Source of the DNA: Treponema pedis
GTDB taxonomy: Bacteria; Spirochaetota; Spirochaetia; Treponematales; Treponemataceae
Length of the DNA stretch: 64,000 nucleotides
Assembly (NCBI RefSeq): GCF_017161325.1
Contig: NZ_CP045670.1
Coordinates: 1,605,367-1,669,366, forward strand
Direction: 5' to 3'
Shown here: positions 47,202 through 55,459 of the stretch, in pieces
How positions within the stretch are numbered: position 1 is the first letter of the stretch
How the letters are laid out: each line of letters opens with the position of its first letter
Notes under the pieces: model-generated
The model's input: the letters and a program-made list of their open reading frames with translations, nothing else
Databases searched by the model: none
What the model was told of the DNA's origin: nothing
Made by a program: the position numbers and the translations under genes

Positions 47202-47735
47202 ATGTCAAAAAAAAATTATTTTTTATTGTTAATTTTTGCTTTTGCAAAAATAATTATTGCTGAAGATTTAACTATGTTTTCGGTAAATTTGGAATATGAT
47301 GTACCGAACGAACAAAATATTTTGTTTGGAGAGACTTGCTCTCTGGCATTAGACATCGTGGAAATTAAAGCTGATGATATCTCTATTGATAGTTTTGAAG
47401 ATGTAAGAGATATAACATTTATAGATGTTAGCTATCAAAAATCTTTCGAAGCAAAAGCAAAAATAAAAATGTATTGGTATTTGATAGGAGATTATTATAT
47501 ATATAATGATGGAAGAGGTATTTTATTTATAGAGAATAAAAATGGTTTTTATCAACCATATACAAATTCTTTTAGAATACCTGCTACTACAAAGTTATTA
47601 GAAATTAGATATCGTGTGCTTCTTCCTGATGTAGAAAAGAATAATGAAAATTTAAAGATATCATTACCAGAAAATGGTAATTATACAAAGGTTTATAGTT
47701 ATAAAGTATTAATTAATACTTTATTTGAAGATTGA
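47202..47735 (+). CDS. Unit 13: exported immunity-position protein
   Basis: About 177 residues. ATG 47202 is preferred, since the signal peptide MSKKNYFLLLIFAFAKIIIA (cut before EDL) starts there; ATG 47187 overlaps the tip and adds five residues. The mature part is beta-rich (FSVNLEYDVPNEQNILFGE, KIKMYWYLIGDYYIYNDG, LLEIRYRVLLPDVEK). No lipobox, so probably periplasmic. Pairs with the metallopeptidase-like tip. Family not recognised. Confidence 0.6.
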   Translation: MSKKNYFLLLIFAFAKIIIAEDLTMFSVNLEYDVPNEQNILFGETCSLALDIVEIKADDISIDSFEDVRDITFIDVSYQKSFEAKAKIKMYWYLIGDYYIYNDGRGILFIENKNGFYQPYTNSFRIPATTKLLEIRYRVLLPDVEKNNENLKISLPENGNYTKVYSYKVLINTLFED

Positions 47736-47764
47736 ATGTGGTATGAATACTAGAGATAATATAG

Positions 47765-47875
47765 CGGTTTTGTAAAATAAATTGTGTAAGTAATGGAAGT
47801 TTTAAAGGAAAGCCTGAGCAAATGCCAGGGTATATACATAAAACAATCAGATCTATGCCTAAAGGAGATATATGA
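47765..47875 (+). pseudogene. Unit 14: 3' tail of a lost toxin tip
   Basis: After a TAG the frame is open for 36 codons (NGSFKGKPEQMPGYIHKTI, RSMPKGDI) and stops at TGA overlapping the next ATG (ATGA). It has the spacing of a tip/immunity junction without head or core in front. The sequence AAAATAAATTGTGTAA at its start recurs near 57250. Confidence 0.45.
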
Positions 47876-48426
47876 TAATTGGAAATAAATCAAAATTTGC
47901 TGTTGAATTATTATTTGATGAGTTTTATGATAATAATTTTATTGCATCTGGAGCATATCGCATTTTTCTAAATGGTTTTCCTTATGGTTATGAATATCCT
48001 TATTCTACTTTATACGGAGGTATAGTATTTGGTCTTAAGAATCTCTTAACAGAAAATATAATGAGAAAAAATTTTTTCCATAAATATTCTGATTATGAAA
48101 TTGCTGTAAATTATCAAAAAGCGACTTATGAAGATAGTGATAATGATGCAATAGGCAAAACATATTTGGGAATTGATAAAAAAAACTTTATTAATAGTTT
48201 TTTTGATTTGAGGGATTATTCTGAGTCGGCATTTGATGATGGAAGTTTTATGTTATTGTTTCGTAATGAAGCTTTTGTAAAGCTGATTGGTTTTCAGATG
48301 ACAATTGAAACACGTGAGATAATAAATGTGAATAGTATTATAATGTCGAGAAAGAAATTTGATAATATTATAAAAAGAACATTGAAAACAATACTTAGTG
48401 AATGTTCTAAAAATAAAAAGAAATAA
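47872..48426 (+). CDS. Unit 14: orphan Imm42-like immunity protein
   Basis: 184 residues, AAAGGAG before the ATG. Starts MIIGNKSKFAVELLFDEF and continues GAYRIFLNGFPYGYEYP. The opening 'MIIGxxxKFAIE...G.f.l.inG' is the start of Immunity protein 42 family members. No signal peptide, so cytosolic. Its toxin survives only as a 36-codon tail. Confidence 0.6.
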   Translation: MIIGNKSKFAVELLFDEFYDNNFIASGAYRIFLNGFPYGYEYPYSTLYGGIVFGLKNLLTENIMRKNFFHKYSDYEIAVNYQKATYEDSDNDAIGKTYLGIDKKNFINSFFDLRDYSESAFDDGSFMLLFRNEAFVKLIGFQMTIETREIINVNSIIMSRKKFDNIIKRTLKTILSECSKNKKK

Positions 48427-48508
48427 AAAGAATTTATTTCTTTTTATTTATAAGAATAGTGAAAGTATTTGGCATTGATTGGCAATGATAGATAGCACAG
48501 AATGTTAA

Positions 48509-48649
48509 TATGAATATGGTAAATATTTACTTGCCAAAGATGGTGAATATAGCAAAATAAGATGCCGCCTTTGGATAAAGAAAGCAGCACGTAATGGAAA
48601 TGAAGTAACAAAGCAATTAGTAAAAGAATTAGGAGAAAATGAAGAGTAG
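48509..48649 (+). pseudogene. Fragment of a Sel1-repeat protein
   Basis: Open frame reading YEYGKYLLAKDGEYSKIRCR, then LWIKKAARNGNEVTKQLVKE and LGENEE. The pattern YGKYLL...WIKKAARNGN is the end of a Sel1-like (TPR-like) repeat. There is no start and a TAA stands just upstream. The stop TAG (48647) lies inside the first bases of the unit 15 head, so the head joined exactly at the end of this gene. Sel1 proteins are common immunity proteins of phospholipase toxins. Confidence 0.5.
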
Positions 48650-49031
48650 TTATTTTTATTCACAACCGAACTATCTCATTCGGACAGCGATTGCAAGGGA
48701 GCAAAAGCAATTTATAAAAATTGCTTTTGCTGTACATCTTTCCGCAGTAATTTCTGCGGAAAGATACCGAAGCGACAGCGAAGCCCTGAAAAGCGCGGTG
48801 CTCAATTTTGTTTTCTTCGTAATGCTAAAAAACAAAATTGAGCAGTCTGCCGCTCAAAGCTGCTTACGCAAAAAGCTATCACTATCTGAAATCCTCACTG
48901 ACAGGGCTTTTGAAAATAGGCGGAGCAGATACAAGGAGTTAGGCAAAAAAGTACCGCAGGCGTATCGGGTATACGTCGAGGACACTTTTTTGCCGTACGA
49001 CGCAGTAATTGCCCGCATATTTTCAAAAGAG
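48639..49031 (+). repeat. Unit 15 head repeat
   Basis: Modules AAAGCAATTT/AAATTGCTTT, TTTCCGCAG/CTGCGGAAA, CAATTTTGTTTT/AACAAAATTG and GCGTATCGGGTATACG, border TTTTCAAAAGAG. Begins ATGAAGAGTAGTTATT. Confidence 0.8.
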
Positions 49032-50117
49032 ATGACGCATACGGATAACCACGGAGATAACGATGAGCAAAAAGCAAAGCGTTACTACTACCACAGCGAC
49101 CACTTAGGAAGTGCACAATTCGTAACCGACTGGCGAGGCAGACAGTATGAGCATATAGAGTATACACCTTACGGAGAGCTATGGATAGAAGAAGTTGCTG
49201 CGGGAATTGATAAACTGCCGTTTAGGTTTACGGGGAAAGAGCTTGACGAGGATACAGGACTTTACTACTATGGGGCGAGGTATCTTGATCCTAAGTATAG
49301 TAGGTGGCTGAGTGGTGATCCTGCACTGAATGATTACATGGCTGGTTCTTCTGTAGGAGAGGGCGGTATATATAATACGGTAAACTTTAACGTATACCAT
49401 TACGGTGGCAATAACCCAATTAAATATGTAGATCCAGATGGTTTGAGCCCATCAGATTTAGAAGCTGCATATATGGCTAATGATGTTTATGCATATGCGG
49501 CTGGGAAAAAAAATGAGAAAGATTTGCCTGGTGGATGGGAGCGAGAAAGTATCGAATATTTATCAAATGGTAATAAAGGTGGAGCTATAGGCGTGTATTC
49601 TAGAGTTGTAGATGGAAAAAAGGAATATACATTGGCTAATAAAGGTACAGATCCTTTATTTATGGCTGATTGGAGAGAAAATATATCTCAACCCTTTGGA
49701 AAATCAGGTGATATGATGGCATCTATTGATTTTGCAAAAGAATTTGTTAAAGATTATTCTGATTCAGATATAACTTTTACTGGTCATTCTAAAGGCGGTG
49801 CTGAAGCTGCTGCAAATGCGATTGCTACAGGAAAAAATGCTGTGATTTTTAATCCTGCCACCGTAAATCTTGCTTCTTATGGTTTATCGTTAAAAAATTA
49901 TAAAGGAAATATGAGTGCCTACATTGTTAGAGGTGAAATTTTGAATAATATTTTCGGGGGGTTGTCGAAACCGATTGATAAAAAAATTATGCTTCCGATT
50001 CCATGGTCATCAGTAGGATTTAATCTTTTATTAGGACGGCGCAATATAATATCATCTATTAATAATCATTCTATGTCTTCGGTAATCAAAGGCATGGAAT
50101 GGAAAGGGATAAAATAA
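48639..50117 (+). CDS. Unit 15: Rhs core stub with lipase-type tip
   Basis: 492 codons open from the head ATG. Core identical over long stretches to units 5 and 13, MAGSSVGEGG variant, DPDG. The tip of about 225 residues is an alpha/beta-hydrolase: LANKGTDPLFMADWREN (oxyanion side), DITFTGHSKGGAEAAANAI with the nucleophile Ser in GHSKGG, NAVIFNPATVN and NHSMSSVIKG near the end with a candidate His. This is the class 3 lipase/DUF2974-type phospholipase effector plan. Its ankyrin lipoprotein partner fits known phospholipase immunity proteins. Confidence 0.75.
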   Translation: MKSSYFYSQPNYLIRTAIAREQKQFIKIAFAVHLSAVISAERYRSDSEALKSAVLNFVFFVMLKNKIEQSAAQSCLRKKLSLSEILTDRAFENRRSRYKELGKKVPQAYRVYVEDTFLPYDAVIARIFSKEMTHTDNHGDNDEQKAKRYYYHSDHLGSAQFVTDWRGRQYEHIEYTPYGELWIEEVAAGIDKLPFRFTGKELDEDTGLYYYGARYLDPKYSRWLSGDPALNDYMAGSSVGEGGIYNTVNFNVYHYGGNNPIKYVDPDGLSPSDLEAAYMANDVYAYAAGKKNEKDLPGGWERESIEYLSNGNKGGAIGVYSRVVDGKKEYTLANKGTDPLFMADWRENISQPFGKSGDMMASIDFAKEFVKDYSDSDITFTGHSKGGAEAAANAIATGKNAVIFNPATVNLASYGLSLKNYKGNMSAYIVRGEILNNIFGGLSKPIDKKIMLPIPWSSVGFNLLLGRRNIISSINNHSMSSVIKGMEWKGIK

Positions 50118-51064
50118 TGAAAAAGAGAATTATAAGTATGAGCATTATTTTTATATTTTTTTTGCAAGCTTGTTCGGTAATTGATGATTTATATCTAGTG
50201 CAAAATGCAATAGATAATTTTAAAGGAACACAAGGATATGAAATTGCAAAAGCCGTGATGCATGAAAATGTTCCAAAAATAAAAGAAATATGCATGGAAA
50301 ATTCCGGTGCTATGTATGTGGAGGATAATGAATATCACTATACGGTGCTTCATTGGGCTGTAGGGCTTAAAAAATTTAAATCGGTCAAGGCATTACTGGA
50401 GGCCGGTATGAATCCGAATGTGCAGTCATCGGTTGGAGGAGAAACTCCGCTTTTTATTGCGACAAAAAATGAAGATGTTGATATTACATTTTTGAAACTG
50501 CTTTTAGATTACGGTGCGGACCCTAATATCGGAACAACAGCTGTTATTCTTCCCGATATGATTCAAGCGGATGGGAGAAGTACTCCTGTTTTCAGTTCAT
50601 TTATCGACGGACAAACTCCGCTTATGACACTTCCGACACTTTATATCCCCGCAAAAAAAGCAAATCCGGCAAAGGCGAAATTCCTTATAGAAAAGGCTCA
50701 CGCCGACATAAACAAAAAAGATATTAACGGGTCTACTGCGGCAATAAGAGCTTTAAGGTTTTCGGATATTGATATGGCATATTACCTCATTGTTGAATGT
50801 AAAGCAACGGTAACCGATCCCTATTATTTTCCCGAATCCGTTAGAGGCAGAGAACGTAAAAAAATACCTCAATATCCTGTTTATGCTTTGAGAGAATGGC
50901 TATATCCTCTTGATTCGCCTGAATATAAAAAAAAGATGGATATCGTTAAGGAGTTTGAAAAACAAGGTGTTGATTATTGGAATACATCTATACCTGATAG
51001 TATACTCACTAAAATCAGGGACTTGTATCCTGATAATTGGAAAGAGTATTCGGAAAAATATTAA
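50117..51064 (+). CDS. Unit 15: ankyrin-repeat lipoprotein, immunity position
   Basis: About 315 residues; the ATG overlaps the tip stop by one base. Signal peptide KKRIISMSIIFIFFLQACSV with lipobox LQAC. Ankyrin units: TVLHWAVGLKKFKSVKALLE, GETPLFIATKNEDVDITFLK, LLLDYGADPNIG and INGSTAAIRALRFSDIDMAY. Codon choice is richer in G+C than in the neighbouring immunity genes (ATGAATCCGAATGTGCAG), suggesting a different origin. Ankyrin or Sel1 repeat proteins are known partners of phospholipase effectors. Confidence 0.75.
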   Translation: MKKRIISMSIIFIFFLQACSVIDDLYLVQNAIDNFKGTQGYEIAKAVMHENVPKIKEICMENSGAMYVEDNEYHYTVLHWAVGLKKFKSVKALLEAGMNPNVQSSVGGETPLFIATKNEDVDITFLKLLLDYGADPNIGTTAVILPDMIQADGRSTPVFSSFIDGQTPLMTLPTLYIPAKKANPAKAKFLIEKAHADINKKDINGSTAAIRALRFSDIDMAYYLIVECKATVTDPYYFPESVRGRERKKIPQYPVYALREWLYPLDSPEYKKKMDIVKEFEKQGVDYWNTSIPDSILTKIRDLYPDNWKEYSEKY

Positions 51065-51114
51065 TGGAAAACTTTATTTTAAGTTTATCGATAAAGAGAT
51101 AATTAATATAAACA

Positions 51115-51540
51115 ATGAAACCAAAACCTTGCATTTATTCACAACCGAACTATCTCATTCGGACAGCGATTGCAAGGGAGCAAAAGCAATTTATAAAAAT
51201 TGCTTTTGCTGTACATCTTTCCGCAGTAATTTCTGCGGAAAGATACCGAAGCGACAGCGAAGCCCTGAAAAGCGCGGTGCTCAATTTTGTTTTCTTCGTA
51301 ATGCTAAAAAACAAAATTGAGCAGTCTGCCAAAAGAAAGTTATTATTAAATAAAAGCATCTTATCAGAGGTTTTTCCGCTTACGGACAGGATGGACGGAA
51401 GCGGAAAAATAATGCCTTTTGGAAATAGACATGATGGATGCAAGGAGCGAGAAAAAATTAACCGCAGGCGTACTTTATGGACGTTGAGGATTAATTTTTT
51501 TGAAGCGCCGCCGCAGACGGCGTGTATATTTTCAAAAGAG
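51115..51540 (+). repeat. Unit 16 head repeat
   Basis: First 200 bp as in unit 6; then AAGCGGAAAAAT/TTTTTCCGCTT hairpin, GGCGTAC/GTACG-type and GCCGCC/GGCG as in unit 3; border TTTTCAAAAGAG. Confidence 0.8.
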
Positions 51541-51693
51541 ATGATACATGCAAATAACTACGGCGATAACGAAGAACAAAAGGAAAAACGTTACTACTAC
51601 CATAGTGACCACTTAGGCAGTGCACAGTTTGTAACCGACTGGAGAGGGAAGCAATACGAGCATATAGAGTACACGCCTTATGGGGAACTATGG

Positions 51694-51768
51694 ACTTACA
51701 AGTCAAAAACAGCAAAGCTGTTTTTGACGACATATAATAATTTCCTTGCAAAGTAGCCCGAAGGGCTG
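51694..51768 (+). repeat. 75-bp in-frame palindromic element, copy 7
   Basis: After YGELW; TAG at 51754-51756. Same sequence as copy 1. Confidence 0.8.
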
Positions 51769-52616
51769 ATAGAAGAGACTGCACCGGGGATTGATAAGTT
51801 ACCGTTCAGGTTTACAGGTAAAGAGCTTGACGAAGAGACGAGGCTGTATTATTATAGTGCAAGGTACCTTGACCCGAAGTATAGTAGGTGGTTAAGCGGT
51901 GATTCTGCGTTAGGTGACTACATTTCAAAAGATTAAGATGGTGGTTCCGGGGGAATTTACAATACAACCAACTTAAATGTGTATCACTATGGAGGTAATA
52001 ACCCTATTACTTATACTGATCCGGATGGAATGGAAATCAGAGCTATAGGTGAAGATGGAAACACTTATATATGGGATGATGAAAAGAATGATTTTTACAA
52101 TAAACGTACACGTGAATACGGAACAGGAGATGAATTTATAAATTCCGTGAAAGATAGTTTTATTTATTTGAAAGAAAGCTCGTATGCAAAAGATATTATA
52201 GAAAGCGTTTCGCAGGCAAAAAACATTGCCACAATAAAAAAATCTCATATTACAAGATATAGTATACCTAGATTCTTTGCTTCTAAAAATATAAATATAT
52301 TTTATGATCCCGATTCAGTATATTTTATAAATGATGGAACTGGTTCTTATGGAAGCCCTGATACGGCATTATTTCATGAAATCTGCCATGCATATGGACA
52401 CTTAGTTGAATATAAATTACAAGAACGTATTAAAGATAAGAGTGTTGAGTATAAATGGTATAATGCAGAAGAGTATAATGCCGTTCAAATGACAAATCGA
52501 GCAGCTATATAGCTAGGTGAACCTATACGAAGTGACTACATTTCTGCAGGTTTATTCCCTATGAGCTTTAAAGAAGAGCCTGTACCACCAAGATTTAAAA
52601 ATAATCAAGGAGGAAA

Positions 52617-53174
52617 ATGATGATGAAAAAAAAATTATTTTTGAGCTTGATGATTACTGTAATTTTAACATTGTTTTCGTGCAAATCCTATAAATTGGAA
52701 TATATAAAATATAAAAATCAAATTGATGAAGTCGAGTTGGTTAATATTTATATTGTAGACGGCAACTGGTTTTGGGGTGAAGAATGTTTTTTTGGCGGAA
52801 GTTCGCCATACCATGATTTGATTTCAGAAGAAAATATTAGAAATAGCAATCCTATAAAGATAGAATTACCCGAAAACAGTGCTCAGCTTGCACGCTTTAT
52901 GACTTTATTATATTCAGCTAAACGGGCAAAAATAAGAAATAATAAAGTAAAAATTAAATATTATAAAGGTATTAAATTGTATTGGGAGGGGGGAATGATA
53001 ATAGACGTTTATTACAAAAATCTGAAATGTATTAAAGATACATATATTATGCAGAATGGTGAAGCTGTATTTTATAAGAAAGGTGAAGAAGGACTTTATT
53101 ATAAAATGCCCAAATTAATTTTAAATAAATACTATGTTAGCAATTCTGAAGTTTTTGTATACGAAGAAGATTGA
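52617..53174 (+). CDS. Unit 16: immunity-position lipoprotein
   Basis: About 185 residues from the first of three tandem ATG (52617, 52620, 52623), AAGGAGG upstream, overlapping the tip stop. Signal peptide KKLFLSLMITVILTLFSCKS with lipobox LFSC. The mature part has GNWFWGEECFFGGSSPYHDL and later YWEGGMIIDVYYKNLKC. Envelope site agrees with a metallopeptidase tip. Family not recognised. Confidence 0.6.
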   Translation: MMMKKKLFLSLMITVILTLFSCKSYKLEYIKYKNQIDEVELVNIYIVDGNWFWGEECFFGGSSPYHDLISEENIRNSNPIKIELPENSAQLARFMTLLYSAKRAKIRNNKVKIKYYKGIKLYWEGGMIIDVYYKNLKCIKDTYIMQNGEAVFYKKGEEGLYYKMPKLILNKYYVSNSEVFVYEED

Positions 53175-53943
53175 TGTTAGGTTTACAGGTAAGGAACTTG
53201 ACGAAGAGACGGGGCTGTATTATTATGGTGCAAGGTACCTTGACCCGAAATATTCAAGATGGCTGAGTGGAGACCCTGCATTAAATGATTATATACCCAA
53301 AGCTCCGGTAAATGATGAAGCTAAGAAACACAACGAGAACTTACCGGGTATGGGAGGACTGTTTAATGTTGTAAACTTGCATGTGTATCATTATGCTGGG
53401 AATAATCCGGTGAAGTATATCGATCCGGATGGAAGGGAAAATTATGATGCTTCCATAACTAAAGAACAATATGATAAGTCTTGGATGCTACAACGAGAAT
53501 ATACATGGGAGCAACTTCAAGATTTTTTTAAAGAACATCCTGATACCGTATTGCACAGGTATGAAGATGAAGTTTCATTTCGAAAGTTATCTAGTAGAAG
53601 CGAAATTGTTGATCCGAATAGTGCTAATATGATTTTGATGGATGCTATTCTAATTGGAAAAAGTCTTTTTAAGCTGACAAAATTAATTACTACTAAACTT
53701 CTTGCAAAGCAAGCAGCGAAAAAAATAACAGAAGAAGTAGTTGTAGTAGGAGGTCGTGAATATTCTAAGTATGCTTTAGAAAGAATGGCAGAAAGAAATA
53801 TTGTTCCAATGGTTGTTGAAGAGACTATAAAAAATGGTATAAAATCTAATGGAAGTAAACCTGGGACTTTTGTATATCTGACAAAAGAAGCTAAAGTTGT
53901 TGTTAATGAGGTTGGTAAAGTCATAACGGTTATGAAAAAATAA
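53134..53943 (+). CDS. Unit 17: headless Rhs core stub with DUF4258-like tip
   Basis: 269 codons from an ATG that lies in another frame inside the previous immunity gene (41-base overlap). The core begins abruptly at RFTGKELDEETG, with no head. After DPDG the tip has a helical lead and ends in YSKYALERMAERNIVPMVVE, ETIKNGIKSNGSKPGTF and VVVNEVGKVITVMKK. This is the DUF4258 plan ('ALERMxERxI...V...I..G', then 'VVxN..G.VVTV'), a BECR-fold domain thought to be an RNase. The usual leading His is Tyr here. Confidence 0.65.
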   Translation: MLAILKFLYTKKIDVRFTGKELDEETGLYYYGARYLDPKYSRWLSGDPALNDYIPKAPVNDEAKKHNENLPGMGGLFNVVNLHVYHYAGNNPVKYIDPDGRENYDASITKEQYDKSWMLQREYTWEQLQDFFKEHPDTVLHRYEDEVSFRKLSSRSEIVDPNSANMILMDAILIGKSLFKLTKLITTKLLAKQAAKKITEEVVVVGGREYSKYALERMAERNIVPMVVEETIKNGIKSNGSKPGTFVYLTKEAKVVVNEVGKVITVMKK

Positions 53944-53953
53944 AGAGGTTATT

Positions 53954-54223
53954 ATGCGTTTTGATTTGTATGTTTGTAGAATTATTGAAGAAATAATTAA
54001 ATTTTATTATAAAGATATAGATATTGATGAATTTTTAGACAATACTTGGGGGCTGTTTAAGATTATAAAAGATGATTCAGATGAGGTTTTTCAAGATGAA
54101 TTTTTTCAATATTGGTCATATTTTGAAGAAATATTTGCATCTGGTTCTGAACAACCATTTTACAATGAAGTACATTGTAAAATGTTGTCGAATTTTAAAT
54201 CTGCTATGAAAGTTTTTATATAA
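53954..54223 (+). CDS. Unit 17: small cytosolic immunity-position protein
   Basis: 89 residues, AGAGG before the ATG, 10 bases after the tip stop. Acidic and aromatic (YKDIDIDEFLDNTWGLF, EVFQDEFFQYWSYFEEIF), no signal peptide. Size and acidity suit binding to a basic RNase tip. Family not recognised. Confidence 0.6.
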   Translation: MRFDLYVCRIIEEIIKFYYKDIDIDEFLDNTWGLFKIIKDDSDEVFQDEFFQYWSYFEEIFASGSEQPFYNEVHCKMLSNFKSAMKVFI

Positions 54224-54237
54224 GGCTATGTGAAACT

Positions 54238-54798
54238 ATGGTAAATAGGAAAATAAGACAGAGAATGATAATTTTTTTAATTGAGATTATAATGATTTTA
54301 AAATTACATGCTGAGGAAAATGATTTATCTGCTATAATATTATGGGAGCATGATGATTCACTTACGGTAGAATATTTAACTAATAATGATATTCAAACTA
54401 TCTTAAAAACTAACAATCCTGAGATGATATTCTATTTTGATAATTTCAAAAAATTTGATGGTTATAAACAAGAATTTATATTTGAAAATGATAAATGGTT
54501 TGATGAATTTAAAAATAAATTTAAAGATATATCTAGTGTAAATAGTGATGGAAAATATTTTTTTTCTATTGTTGTACATAATAACATTATAATGACTGGT
54601 TTAAATAGAATAAACTGTATTAGAGCTAATCCTATGCCATTAGATGAATTAGGATTGCCATATATTGCTATGACACTAGAACATAATTTAAAACTTACTA
54701 TGGATTATGTTAATAGCATTTTCGGTTATATTAATCAAAAAATAGAAAATGATATTTTGTACCGAAAAATTTTTGAAGACTATTTTAAAAATGAATAA
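54238..54798 (+). CDS. Unit 17: second immunity-position protein, probably exported
   Basis: 186 residues with a basic N-terminus and hydrophobic stretch (RQRMIIFLIEIIMILKLHAE) that looks like a signal peptide cut at HA-EE. The mature part is mixed alpha/beta (SAIILWEHDDSLTVEYLTNN, YFFSIVVHNNIIMTGLNR). An exported protein next to an RNase-type tip does not match that tip, so it may be left from another unit. Confidence 0.5.
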   Translation: MVNRKIRQRMIIFLIEIIMILKLHAEENDLSAIILWEHDDSLTVEYLTNNDIQTILKTNNPEMIFYFDNFKKFDGYKQEFIFENDKWFDEFKNKFKDISSVNSDGKYFFSIVVHNNIIMTGLNRINCIRANPMPLDELGLPYIAMTLEHNLKLTMDYVNSIFGYINQKIENDILYRKIFEDYFKNE

Positions 54799-54853
54799 GA
54801 AATTATATAAACTATGATTGATTTTTGAGAAATCAAATAGGATTTATAAAATT

Positions 54854-55459
54854 ATGAAAACAAAACTTAGCATTTATTCACAACTTAACTATCTCACTCC
54901 ACAGACAGCGATTGAAGCAGTACATGCAGTGAGGCAAAGCCGAACTTCCAACCCAATCCTTTTTGCGGTTTGTATAATCAAATGCGGTTTTTGGAGCGGC
55001 AGCGTAAACGCTTACGTAAAAACACCGCCTGAAAAAGACAAGTGCAGCAAAAAGATTGGAGCGGTATTGGTGCAGCAAGCCGATAGGCGCAGCTTCGAAG
55101 CAAGCGCGGTGTTCAATTTTGTTTTCTTCGTAATGCTAAAAAACAAAATTGAGCAGTCCGCCGCTCAAAGGTATTTACGCCCCTTTGAACTTCGAGTTTT
55201 GCCATTCGGCAAAACATCGGGGATTGAAGTTTTAAATTTACTAAATAGCCCCATTGACAGGATTTTTGAAAATAGGCCGATGAAAAATTACAGCCTTGTA
55301 CCTTTTTCATCTCAGAGTTTTGCTTACGCAAAACTCTCAAGGCCAAAACCGCCGCCATCTATGGCTGGGGAGAGAAAAAAAATTAACCGCAGGCGTATCG
55401 GGTATACGTCGAGTTCGTTTTACGTAGCGACGCAGTAATTGCCCGCCGTTTCAAAAGAG
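54854..55459 (+). repeat. Unit 18 head repeat
   Basis: Modules GCAGTACATGCAGTGAGG, GCGGTTTTT/AAAAACACCGC, GCTTCGAAGC, CAATTTTGTTTT/AACAAAATTG, CAAAGG/CCTTTG-type, GTTTTGCC/GGCAAAAC, GAGTTTTGC/GCAAAACTC and GCGTATCGGGTATACG; border CGTTTCAAAAGAG joined to CTTGACGAGG of the core. Confidence 0.8.

Larger units (their letters stand above)
51115..52620 (+). pseudogene. Unit 16: Rhs core stub with M91-like metallopeptidase tip, three stops
   Basis: One frame from the head ATG to TGA at 52618, broken by TAG 51754 (in the palindromic insert), TAA 51934 (in the core end) and TAG 52510. The core has also changed residues (TRLYYYSARY, SGDSALGDYIS). After DPDG the tip reads GEDGNTYIWDDEKNDFYNK and GSPDTALFHEICHAYGHLVE, with a perfect HEICH zinc motif, then NAEEYNAVQMTNRAAI. 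This is the M91-type plan (HExxH plus EE...N.A). Dead as it stands; the tip alone is nearly whole. Confidence 0.75.

Noticed and set aside
53170..53190. GTTAGGT at the unit 16/17 junction as a site-specific recombination core
   Set aside because: It arises from GTT plus the normal core AGGTTTACAGG (RFTG) and has no partner site nearby.
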